In this document: in pieces, positions 50,801 to 64,000 of the stretch | Position numbering within the stretch: the first letter of the stretch is position 1 | Layout of the letters: the number at the start of each line of letters is the position of its first letter | From: Pogona vitticeps | Taxonomy: Eukaryota; Chordata; Lepidosauria; Squamata; Agamidae | NCBI RefSeq assembly: GCF_051106095.1 | Contig: NC_135783.1 | Span: forward strand, 61,855,947-61,919,946 | Reading direction: 5' to 3' | DNA: 64,000 bases | The notes under the pieces: generated by a model | Told to the model about the DNA's origin: nothing | Databases searched by the model: none | Seen by the model: only the letters and a program-made list of their open reading frames with translations | Made by a program: the position numbers and the translations under genes

Positions 50801-52109
50801 GTGAGCTACTGTGGGCTGCTTGGGAATGGTTGAGCTTCATTAGAATGATCTAGTCAAGCCTGAACATTCACATAGAAATAACTCCTGCCTATATCATGAA
50901 GAGGCTTAATATGAGCCCGATAGTGGCAAATTAGTCATTTCCCCTGCTCGGCAGAGGACAGTGAAAGTATGGTTGTTGTTTAAATTGTATATAGACTATT
51001 TCTGATAGGATTACCTTTCCATCAGTTATTTTAAAAAACTAAAAAAATATTTTCTTTGCCTTCTCTTAAAGGCATGATTGAGAAACTGCCTACATCAAAA
51101 GCCACCACCATGGGTTGGACGGCAGGTGGTTTCTTGGCCAGCCCTTTAAGATAAAGCACAGAAAAAAAAATTAGAAAATATTTTATATCTCATATAGTGC
51201 GTTAGCAATAGTCTATATACAATAAAAATATTTCACTTCCTCTGCTCTCTGCTGAGGGGAAGTTATGAAATTGCCAATAACCTGAAATGGCTTGTTTATT
51301 AAGCTATTTCGAGATATTGGCAAATTAAAAGAGGAAGGCTTGCTTTGGATCAGTTCCCGTGGTCACGTGCTGGAATCGAGTCAAACCACTACGATCCAAC
51401 TGGTACCAAAAAAAAGCATAAGCCCAGAAAAGTGTGAGTACAGTAATAGGAATGCTCTGGGGTCGGGCGAGTGCGCTCTAGCAAAGACCTCGTCTGATCG
51501 CCCTCTTTAGGAGCGCACCAGCCCATCCCGGCCGTGCTCCCGACAGCCCGCCTTTGTGAAAAGACCATATACTGTACTGTATAATAGCATACTGGAGTCA
51601 TGTGTAAGGAGGTTTTCTGGGTCCCACCGGTCTCATCCGATCACTCTAACATCGATTGCTTCAACAATACATCAGCATACTCACTCTTCTCAAAGACAAG
51701 GGGTTCCCTTCCCCCCCCCCAACTTCTTTCTGTAAAGGAGAACTGAAAAATGCCACTTCTGCAACCGGAGTTTAAAACAATCTAGCCCGATCCATCATCC
51801 CCCTCACCCAGTATTGGCAGGAGGCGAGGTGCCCCTTTCCCCCCTCCATCACTCACCACAGTCACCGGCAGCTACGCCGGCATATTGTTCCCCGCCCCAG
51901 TCAGCCGCCAGCAGATCCGGGCAGCCTCTGTCCCCCTGGACCTGCTGACGGTGCAGCTCCTGCCTAAACAAGGACAGGGACGGGTACTGCTCCGTCAGGG
52001 CGACCACCGGCCGGGCGATCACCGCCAACCTCAGCCACAGCGTCAAAAGCGGCAGCGGCGCAGCGATACTCAGCCCATAGCGCTCCGAGGCAGCCGCTGA
52101 GGCTGCCAT
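8761..52109 (-). CDS. TTC13: TTC13, tetratricopeptide repeat protein 13 (23 coding exons)
   Basis: All 23 coding exons are visible, each with GT-AG borders and matching phases, totalling 2559 bp (852 residues plus TAG); the human protein is about 860 residues. Coding spans in transcript order: 52109-51857, 48240-48149, 45900-45825, 45495-45425, 43078-43013, 40078-39986, 39676-39560, 38318-38208, 34973-34891, 34300-34159, 31464-31290, 30608-30452, 25208-25078, 24643-24511, 23433-23341, 18132-18049, 16616-16532, 14411-14302, 13011-12876, 11751-11672, 10567-10489, 9698-9619, 8872-8761. A hydrophobic N-terminal segment (about residues 13-38) suggests a signal peptide or anchor. About seven TPR helix pairs span residues 137-388, for example NFEAAAENFQKALMLNQNH. 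The C-terminal half is conserved but has no recognised catalytic motif. TPRs bind partner proteins; the specific role of TTC13 is poorly known. It shares its promoter with ARV1. Confidence 0.95.
8873..9618 (-). other. TTC13: TTC13 intron 22
   Basis: AT-rich intron sequence with no repeat or frame that I recognise. Confidence 0.6.
9619..9698 (-). CDS. TTC13: TTC13 coding exon 22
   Basis: Residues 790-815, LVDFEAMTAPSAEAFSKIAK and on. Donor GTAATA, acceptor TGTAG. It ends two bases into a codon completed by exon 23. Confidence 0.93.
9699..10488 (-). other. TTC13: TTC13 intron 21
   Basis: No gene and no repeat that I can assign. Confidence 0.5.
10489..10567 (-). CDS. TTC13: TTC13 coding exon 21
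   Basis: Residues 763-789, VVAYSIIMGALMASGKEISG followed by KIPKGK. Donor GTATGC, acceptor CCCAG. Confidence 0.93.
10900..10923. repeat. (GA)n microsatellite
   Basis: Short GA dinucleotide run in TTC13 intron 20. Confidence 0.9.
11105..11255. mobile_element. Truncated pogo/Tigger-like MITE
   Basis: It shares GGATAAGTGAATC, the GGTTCTGGTAAC block and a right end reading CACTG then TA with the fuller copy at 13221-13485. The left terminus is missing. Non-coding and old. Confidence 0.65.
11672..11751 (-). CDS. TTC13: TTC13 coding exon 20
   Basis: Residues 737-762, ESDAVCNLILSLAYYFYNLM followed by PLSKGS. Donor GTAAAT, acceptor TCTAG. Confidence 0.93.
11868..12340 (-). mobile_element. CR1 LINE 3' end
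   Basis: The left edge carries the CR1 tail, tandem ATTCTATG/ATTCTGTG units read on the minus strand. It is followed by the CR1 3' UTR signatures GGAGTTGGAAGGGACCT and CTCTTGAATGCCTCCAG and the CCTCCTCTGAACC region. It is 5'-truncated and has no intact RT. It inserted in TTC13 intron 19. Confidence 0.85.
12876..13011 (-). CDS. TTC13: TTC13 coding exon 19
   Basis: Residues 691-736, IGNILFSVETQTTEERTQLY through AEIDALYKDLTAKGKILVLS, one of the best conserved parts of the protein. Donor GTGAGG, acceptor TTCAG. Confidence 0.95.
13221..13485. mobile_element. Pogo/Tigger-like MITE (older subfamily)
   Basis: TA-CAGTAGGATCACC...GGGGGGCCCTACTG-TA, with inverted ends and a TA target duplication. It is 265 bp and non-coding. 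The interior shares GGATAAGTGAATCCGTGGAT with the fragment at 11105-11255. It lies in TTC13 intron 18. Confidence 0.75.
14302..14411 (-). CDS. TTC13: TTC13 coding exon 18
   Basis: Residues 655-690, QLNSKTRDGFTVNTKVPSLK through DGFTITITGD. Donor GTAGGT (the first of two GTAG positions, chosen because it keeps phase with exon 19), acceptor GAAAG. Confidence 0.9.
15378..15915. mobile_element. Pogo-like MITE with a duplicated right end
   Basis: Flanked by TA. The left end is CAGTGGGGTCTCTACTTAAG and the right end CTTAAGTAGAGACCCCACTG. A second right-end copy, GAAGTAGAGGTTCCACTG, lies internally at about 15755-15772. The last 140 bp or so repeat the preceding 130 bp, so the element carries two tandem right ends. 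Non-coding, in TTC13 intron 17. Confidence 0.85.
16532..16616 (-). CDS. TTC13: TTC13 coding exon 17
   Basis: Residues 626-654, ANKHKELLEIREALEQVHKV then EDLLPIMK. Donor GTAATT, acceptor TTTAG. Confidence 0.93.
16617..18048 (-). other. TTC13: TTC13 intron 16
   Basis: A pyrimidine-rich plus-strand stretch runs from about 17060 to 17900. The short leucine/phenylalanine/serine-rich frames across it look compositional. I see no assignable repeat. Confidence 0.5.
18049..18132 (-). CDS. TTC13: TTC13 coding exon 16
   Basis: Residues 598-625, GQVINMRYIDYFEKMLRFIK then DRILAYH. Donor GTAAAT, acceptor CCACAG. Confidence 0.93.
18194..18329. mobile_element. hAT-like MITE
   Basis: Ends TAGTGGTTCTC and GGGAATCCCTG form an imperfect inverted repeat. 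The 8-bp flanks TAATATAG and CTATATAG agree at six of eight positions. The interior TTCTTGGACTAAAACTCTCAG matches the related element at 44140-44275. Confidence 0.7.
18338..21423 (-). other. TTC13: TTC13 intron 15, 5'-distal part, mostly unassigned
   Basis: It contains an unassigned stretch at about 18360-18830 with open frames on both strands, a diverged hAT-MITE-like patch near 19388-19505, CA runs near 19020 and an A/T-rich AATAAATA patch near 20410-20470. No host exon is apparent. Confidence 0.45.
21424..21627 (-). mobile_element. Bov-B (RTE) LINE 3' end
   Basis: Read on the minus strand it carries the Bov-B terminus: GTCACGAAGAGTCGGGCACA followed by ACTTAATGACTAAACAAA, and the upstream AGGAGAGCCTGGCGTGCTCT region. 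It is heavily 5'-truncated. The approximate flanking repeat TAGGTTATATG / TAAGTTATATA fits a LINE target duplication. Confidence 0.85.
21697..22013 (-). mobile_element. Sauria-type SINE with Bov-B tail
   Basis: On the minus strand it ends with GAGTCGGACACGACTGGAC and then an ACCTTT repeat, the known tail of squamate Sauria SINEs, which share their 3' end with Bov-B and are thought to be moved by it. The 5' side contains a tRNA-like region with a B-box-like GATTCGA near 21970. An AATTA flank is seen on both sides. Non-coding. Confidence 0.75.
22219..22447 (-). mobile_element. tRNA-derived SINE
   Basis: On the minus strand it starts with a tRNA-like head (GCTAATTCAGTGGTTTAGG, A-box-like). It continues through CAGAGGTTGGGAGT and CAAGCTGCACAGTCCCAGG and ends near TTGCCATAAATCAGAATTGA. 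The head resembles the SINE at 31123-31247. It lies in TTC13 intron 15. Confidence 0.65.
22671..22688. repeat. (GT)n microsatellite
   Basis: Short dinucleotide run in TTC13 intron 15. Confidence 0.8.
23341..23433 (-). CDS. TTC13: TTC13 coding exon 15
   Basis: Residues 567-597, LADPDQPVLWLDQMPARNLN then RGFNNHINLIR. Donor GTATGA, acceptor TTACAG. Confidence 0.95.
23434..24510 (-). other. TTC13: TTC13 intron 14
   Basis: AT-rich, with no repeat or gene that I can assign. The 141-codon minus frame at 23946-24371 lacks any recognisable motif. Confidence 0.5.
24511..24643 (-). CDS. TTC13: TTC13 coding exon 14
   Basis: Residues 523-566, AMGLAALEVMQALQRTWVNS through NGKTRLMQWRDMFDIAVKWR. Donor GTAATA, acceptor TTCAG. 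Confidence 0.95.
24738..24828. repeat. Ancient dispersed repeat, unassigned
   Basis: The pattern ATAATCCCATGCATGT...GCTTACTCCCCAGTTAAGTG...ACAGGATTGTAC matches a short repeat I recognise from sauropsid genomes. A second diverged copy lies at 34460-34568. The family name is unknown to me. Confidence 0.5.
25078..25208 (-). CDS. TTC13: TTC13 coding exon 13
   Basis: Residues 479-522, DVLLQKFENYKPEIQEMICT through GSLMQYETPGFLPNKRIHR. Donor GTATGT, acceptor TTAAG. Confidence 0.95.
25283..26634 (+). mobile_element. Pogo/Tigger-like element with an internal purine-rich tandem array
   Basis: TA-CAGTGGTGCCTCGACTTAC ... AAGTTGAGGCACCACTG-TA. The interior is non-coding. A degenerate array fills about 25490-26300 (separate entry). 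Beyond it lies a region ending in CTGCTGGGGCGAAAGAGC, which reappears reversed in the element at 57593-59491, so both belong to one subfamily. It is inserted in TTC13 intron 12. Confidence 0.85.
25490..26300 (+). repeat. Degenerate ~52-bp tandem repeat, A/G/C-rich on the plus strand
   Basis: The core ACCCATTGCAAATGG plus AAAGCAAAAAGCAATCAAG recurs about every 50-52 bp, drifting toward AACCCCCCAAGACCCAT. Thymine is scarce on the plus strand, so several frames stay open (313, 206 and 184 codons). These lysine/proline-rich translations are by-products of the repeat, not genes. Confidence 0.85.
26732..29344. mobile_element. Large pogo/Tigger-like foldback element made of serial palindromes
   Basis: TA-CAGTGGTGCCCCGCATAGC ... 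AACGAGGCACCACTG-TA, 2613 bp. Inside the terminal repeats the sequence is a succession of hairpin-forming inverted repeats, including perfect arms at 27147-27164/27173-27190 (18 bp), 29093-29110/29112-29129 (18 bp) and 29210-29228/29232-29250 (19 bp). It contains the 140-bp array. The block CCATTTTGGAACCGCCGATC is shared with 54312-54736 and, more diverged, with 32272-32706. No transposase is seen, so any movement would depend on another element. In TTC13 intron 12. Confidence 0.88.
27341..28840. repeat. 140-bp tandem array, about ten units
   Basis: Units begin CACCCCTCACCCTCATCTCC at 27345 and recur every 140 bp (one is 137 bp and one 143 bp, by one CCG triplet), with a diverged partial unit after 28745. 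Each unit holds two imperfect palindromes: CCCCTCAC...GTGAGGGG around a GGGTTTC/GAGACCC core, and AAGGCTCGGG-GAATA-CCCGAGCCTT. Units are nearly identical, implying recent expansion or homogenisation. The repeated 81-codon minus frame is an artefact. Confidence 0.95.
29346..30295 (-). other. TTC13: TTC13 intron 12, remainder
   Basis: No gene is seen. An ATTA-rich run at about 29876-29900 is followed by unique-looking AT-rich sequence. Confidence 0.5.
30296..30372 (+). mobile_element. L2-type 3' tail fragment
   Basis: TGTAAACTGCCCAGAGAGTG and CACTATGGGGCAGTACATAA are the hallmark tail of L2-clade LINEs and of SINEs that borrow it. Confidence 0.6.
30452..30608 (-). CDS. TTC13: TTC13 coding exon 12
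   Basis: Residues 427-478, YSRYLHSHLDTPLTEYNIDT through NLPFLIEDYEEQPGLQPHIK. Donor GTGGGT, which splits the final Lys codon completed by exon 13; acceptor TCACAG. Confidence 0.93.
31123..31247 (+). mobile_element. tRNA-derived SINE
   Basis: An A-box-like TAGCTCAGTGG and a B-box GTTCGATTCCC in the right order and spacing are followed by CCACTGTGCCTCCTTGAGAG and a CR1-like ACTCAATGATATCTAGGGTC segment. The non-tRNA tail and the missing acceptor-stem partner argue against a tRNA gene. In TTC13 intron 11. Confidence 0.75.
31290..31464 (-). CDS. TTC13: TTC13 coding exon 11
   Basis: Residues 369-426, RCLQLEPYNEVCQYMKGLSH through PGQKASTEYLKVKYLR. It completes the last TPR. Donor GTAAGT, acceptor TCTAG. 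Confidence 0.95.
31571..31821. mobile_element. Tc1/mariner-type MITE
   Basis: TA-CAGTCATGTGAAAAAGAAAG ... CTTTTTCACATGACT-TA. The inverted ends continue inward (GTACACCCTCTTTGAATTC against GAATTCAAAGGGGGTGTA). It is 251 bp with no coding capacity. In TTC13 intron 10. Confidence 0.85.
32272..32706. mobile_element. Pogo/Tigger-like MITE
   Basis: TA-CAGTGGTGCATCGCATTACG ... GCGGGGCACGACTG-TA, 435 bp. The interior CCATTTTGAAACAGCTAATC marks it as a relative of the elements at 26732 and 54312. Non-coding, in TTC13 intron 10. Confidence 0.85.
32708..33735 (-). other. TTC13: TTC13 intron 10, middle
   Basis: No gene or assignable repeat. Confidence 0.45.
33736..34095 (+). mobile_element. CR1 LINE 3' fragment
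   Basis: RT remnants (CAGCAAGGCTTTTGTCAAGG, the usual SKAFD region, then AGATGATGCTATTGTTAGGT) are followed by the CR1 3' region ATTAGGAAGACCTTCCTGAC, GATAGTGGAACTGACTACCT and GGATTTGATGACCC. Frames are broken. Confidence 0.8.
34159..34300 (-). CDS. TTC13: TTC13 coding exon 10
   Basis: Residues 321-368, RELGNFEAAAENFQKALMLN through MLLYHHGNLDEALKNFK, a full TPR and the start of the next. Donor GTAAGC, acceptor ATTAG. Confidence 0.96.
34460..34568. repeat. Ancient dispersed repeat, second copy
   Basis: Diverged relative of 24738-24828 (TATGCACAGTTACTTCTAAG ... GGGCTTACTTCTGATTAGAC). In TTC13 intron 9. Confidence 0.4.
34891..34973 (-). CDS. TTC13: TTC13 coding exon 9
   Basis: Residues 294-320, EAIESFKETLKQKADFVDAY then KSLGQAY. 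Donor GTAAGC, acceptor TGTAG. Confidence 0.95.
35115..37075 (+). mobile_element. tRNA-derived SINE with L2-type tail, split by an L1-like insertion
   Basis: Head GGGGGCACAGTGGTTAAACT (A-box-like) at 35145, then the B-box region CTGAGTTTGATTCTGATGGG when the 35207-36879 insertion is removed. A body with GGTTGGTAAAATGAGTACTG follows, and the tail TATAAACTGCCCAGAAAGTG ... GGGCTATGGAGCAGTATA. The break lies within the B-box. Confidence 0.75.
35207..36879 (-). mobile_element. Internally deleted L1-like LINE
   Basis: A perfect 18-bp target duplication, TGACCTGAGTTTGATTCT, flanks it (35189-35206 and 36880-36897). On the minus strand it has a GC-rich 5' leader starting with AGACTTCCGGCTTGACG, then an ORF1-like coiled-coil start (MAQQGQFWNEVKFRLQQILT at 36112), and a 3' end with AATTAATAAAAAAATG and an A-rich tail. 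At 1.67 kb it keeps both ends but lacks nearly all coding sequence, including the reverse transcriptase. It must have been copied by another L1 if it moved in this form. Confidence 0.75.
37734..37880. mobile_element. hAT MITE with perfect 8-bp target duplication
   Basis: CAGCGGTTCCCAAACTTTTT ... CCAGAGGTGGACGACCCCTG, flanked on both sides by CTATAGAT. 147 bp, non-coding. The ends resemble Charlie-type hAT elements. Confidence 0.9.
38208..38318 (-). CDS. TTC13: TTC13 coding exon 8
   Basis: Residues 257-293, DYVTAHDDFQNSLELNRNQP through LYKGLTFFHRGLLK, a TPR. Donor GTAATT, acceptor AATAG. Confidence 0.96.
38862..38940 (+). mobile_element. L2-type 3' tail fragment
   Basis: TTTTATAAACTGCCTAGAAC ... 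ATGGAGTATAACAATCATAA, a diverged L2 tail in TTC13 intron 7. The rest of this intron (38319-39559) shows nothing else assignable. Confidence 0.5.
39560..39676 (-). CDS. TTC13: TTC13 coding exon 7
   Basis: Residues 218-256, ILSPLGRINEALADLTKAIQ through ARLYRYRGTLYFISE, a TPR. Donor GTTAGT; an earlier GTACTC would drop the conserved TLYFISE. Acceptor TATAG. Confidence 0.94.
39790..39880 (-). mobile_element. L2-type 3' tail fragment
   Basis: The left side has TATTTATTTAGC, then TAGACCACCTGGC and GTGGTGGTTTGCAAAATATA, a diverged L2 tail reading on the minus strand, in TTC13 intron 6. Confidence 0.4.
39986..40078 (-). CDS. TTC13: TTC13 coding exon 6
   Basis: Residues 187-217, DLKNAELALFELSRVISLAP then DHPEVFEQRAE, a TPR. 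Donor GTAATT, acceptor TTAAG. Confidence 0.96.
40107..40700 (-). mobile_element. Solo LTR (fossil)
   Basis: 594 bp with TG...CA ends (TGTGGCGATCAACC ... AGTCCGCTACA), flanked by the 5-bp duplication GTAAG on both sides. On the minus strand an AATAAAA polyadenylation-type signal lies in the 3' third. No internal region is present, so it is the product of LTR-LTR recombination. The family (Ty3/gypsy or endogenous retrovirus) is not determinable here. It is old enough to be non-functional but its duplication is still exact. TTC13 intron 5. Confidence 0.75.
40706..43012 (-). other. TTC13: TTC13 intron 5, remainder
   Basis: No exon is seen. A stretch at about 41400-42110 is less AT-rich than its surroundings and has short open frames without motifs. 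The 42300-42620 stretch may be a decayed LINE 3' region. Neither is assignable by eye. Confidence 0.4.
43013..43078 (-). CDS. TTC13: TTC13 coding exon 5
   Basis: Residues 165-186, EQPELISAIYGRGIAYGKKG then LH. Donor GTAAGT, acceptor AATAG. Confidence 0.95.
43615..44075 (-). mobile_element. Diverged L2-clade LINE 3' fragment
   Basis: The left edge ATTTGTACCCCACCTTTCTC is an L2-type tail on the minus strand. It is followed by an A/T-rich stretch and then diverged C-terminal remains (GGAGAGCAATGAGAGTTCCA, GGCTTATATGAGGAGATATG). All frames are broken. Confidence 0.55.
44140..44275. mobile_element. hAT-like MITE
   Basis: CAGTGGTCCCCAACCTTGGG ... GCCCAATGTTGAGGACCACTG, with inverted ends extended by CTCCAGATGTTC against GAACATCTGGAG. 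8-bp flanks TGTGGTAG and CTCTAAAG no longer match. Related to 18194-18329. Confidence 0.7.
44917..45032 (+). repeat. Dispersed repeat with TTTTTCGGGCTCTTTGGCCG motif
   Basis: GGTTGTTGTGGGTTTTTCGG ... GACGTTTCGCCAGTCTCTGT ... CATCTTCAGAGGACAGC. A second copy lies inverted at 49146-49255 and a partial one near 53016-53106. I suspect derivation from the 3' part of a larger retroelement, possibly Penelope-like, but cannot show it. Confidence 0.6.
45425..45495 (-). CDS. TTC13: TTC13 coding exon 4
   Basis: Residues 141-164, AIAYVLISSGLYDEAIRHFS then TVLQ, the first TPR. Donor GTAAGC, acceptor TTACAG. Confidence 0.96.
45825..45900 (-). CDS. TTC13: TTC13 coding exon 3
   Basis: Residues 116-140, SQAKSLAEHKRFPFATDDDN then TNEEL. 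Donor GTAAGA, acceptor TACAG. Confidence 0.95.
45940..46010 (+). mobile_element. L2-type 3' tail fragment
   Basis: GGCTGCCAGACGGGCAGTAT then ATAAATCAAATAAATAATG, the tail of an L2-clade LINE or SINE in TTC13 intron 2. Confidence 0.55.
46502..47863 (+). mobile_element. Bov-B (RTE) LINE, 5'-truncated
   Basis: The flanking ACTGTATGTC repeat (ending 46501 on the left, from 47865 on the right) fits a target duplication. RT remains are clear: VYIPIPKKGSAKECSNYRTI, EVQAGFRRGRGTRDQIANMR, FCFIDYAKAFDCVDHSKL, then YADYTTLMAESEEEL with Asn/Tyr drift in the YADD box (YADY). It ends with GAGTCGGACATGACTTAAC and ACTAAACAACAACAA. Several stops and frame shifts, such as TAG after DHSKL, and an internal loss in the 47390-47600 stretch show it is dead. 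Confidence 0.93.
48149..48240 (-). CDS. TTC13: TTC13 coding exon 2
   Basis: Residues 85-115, SSFLHFHESDCELRGSPCES then LFSLNTEKLL. Donor GTACGT, acceptor TTTAG. Confidence 0.94.
48241..49145 (-). other. TTC13: TTC13 intron 1, 3' part
   Basis: No gene or assignable repeat. Confidence 0.45.
49146..49255 (-). repeat. Dispersed repeat, inverted copy of 44917-45032
   Basis: GTCCTCTGAAGATGCCGGCC ... CGGCCAAAGAGCCCGAAAAC, the reverse complement of the copy at 44917 with few differences. In TTC13 intron 1. Confidence 0.6.
49478..50548 (+). mobile_element. L2-clade LINE fragment with internal deletion
   Basis: A GA run is followed by RRIPVNLTEAPVEAGW and a linker region to about 50170. The sequence then jumps to the RT end: SSIISPMLFNIYMRPLGG, TDTQLYISFF and VNGLRLNPGKTEVLRV. 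The 3' tail is GGCGGGGTAGAAATATAATT and then ATTA repeats. The FADD-type box has decayed (HPTDTQLY) and the middle of the RT is missing, so the copy is dead. Confidence 0.85.
50549..51856 (-). other. TTC13: TTC13 intron 1, 5' part
   Basis: No exon or repeat assigned. GC content rises from about 51440 toward the promoter. Confidence 0.5.
51857..52109 (-). CDS. TTC13: TTC13 coding exon 1
   Basis: Residues 1-84. The start is the ATG at 52109-52107 (MAASAAASERYGL), the first in-frame ATG. The in-frame codon at 52130 is TTG. Residues 13-38 (SIAAPLPLLTLWLRLAVIA and on) form a signal-peptide-like hydrophobic stretch, followed by EQYPSLSLFRQELHRQQ as in the human protein. Donor GTGAGT. Confidence 0.93.
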
Positions 52110-52400
52110 CTTCCCACCACGCCTGCGCAAAGTAGTTTACCTTTTTTTTTCCTGTTCCTTCCCTCCATGGGTCTCGCTCAGGAAGGGGTGAGCGAGGTGC
52201 TTCCTGGGAATGGTAGTTCCTAGACGGGCACTTCGTTCAACAATCTGGGGCTCCGAAAACTACAAAGACCGGGACGCTCTAGGGCCTTGTCCTCCGCTGG
52301 CGGAAGTCGGGTGTGAAGAACGCGGAAGTCTTGAAAGCGAAAGGCGCGTTTCTGTGGCAACGGAGGGTTTTTTTTTCCCCCTCGCCAACCTGCGAAGAAA
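52110..52400. promoter_or_regulatory. Bidirectional TTC13/ARV1 promoter
   Basis: Only 291 bp separate the two start codons. The region is GC-rich with CpGs. Visible motifs are a ZNF143/THAP11-like GAACTACCATTCCCAGGAAG (reverse strand, 52200-52219), ETS-like GCGGAAGT at 52300-52307 and 52322-52329, an RFX X-box-like GTTTCTGTGGCAAC at 52348-52361, and an NRF1-like CCTGCGCA near 52122. No TATA box is evident, as expected for housekeeping head-to-head pairs. Transcription starts cannot be placed from sequence. Confidence 0.75.
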
Positions 52401-63879
<11,479 letters not shown>

Positions 63880-64000
63880 GTATTTTTCTGATTTTATTTT
63901 AATTGTTTAACACGGCTCTGAAGTAGGTTAGGACTGGGCTCAGTCCACATACAGCTGCTCAACATTTCAGGGCTTCAGCTGTGTGAAACAGAACAGAGCT

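Overview
This is vertebrate chromosomal DNA, almost certainly from a squamate reptile (lizard or snake). The evidence is two spliced vertebrate genes with GT-AG introns sitting in a repeat landscape of Bov-B (RTE) LINEs, a Sauria-type SINE whose tail matches Bov-B, CR1 and L2-clade LINE fragments, hAT and Tc1/mariner MITEs, and many TA-flanked CAGTGGTGCC...GGCACCACTG elements of pogo/Tigger type. The species cannot be resolved from this window.

Host genes. TTC13 lies on the minus strand from 52109 (start codon) to 8761 (stop). I could place 23 coding exons, all with GT-AG borders and compatible phases. They sum to 2559 bp, or 852 residues plus a stop. The predicted protein has an N-terminal signal-like segment, about seven TPR helix pairs and a long conserved C-terminal region. 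A canonical AATAAA lies only 20 nt after the stop. ARV1 starts head-to-head at 52401 on the plus strand. Its first four coding exons (residues 1-199) are in the window and its last exon(s) lie beyond 64000. The 291 bp between the two start codons is a GC-rich shared promoter with ZNF143-, ETS- and RFX-like motifs. The same TTC13/ARV1 head-to-head arrangement is found in mammals.

Region by region. 1-8735 is downstream of TTC13 and is dominated by a nest: a minus-strand LINE (about 840-7500, its tail running into a TATG microsatellite) interrupted by an 896-bp TG...CA insertion (2179-3074) and by a 3.87-kb plus-strand RTE-like LINE (3390-7259) with a 1078-codon endonuclease/reverse-transcriptase frame. 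8736-52109 is TTC13. Its introns hold CR1, L2, Bov-B, SINE, hAT and pogo-like insertions, an internally deleted L1-like element nested in a SINE, and a solo LTR. Intron 12 holds two large pogo-like elements; the second (26732-29344) is built from consecutive palindromes and contains about ten copies of a 140-bp unit. 52110-64000 is the shared promoter and the 5' part of ARV1, with more pogo-like elements, one of them split by a Bov-B insertion with a 15-bp target duplication.

Most candidate for something not usually described: the serial-palindrome foldback element in TTC13 intron 12. If transcribed with the gene in either direction it would give a chain of perfect hairpins. Most long open frames in the window other than the RTE-like LINE and the Bov-B copy are artefacts of repeats, or are host exons extended into introns.
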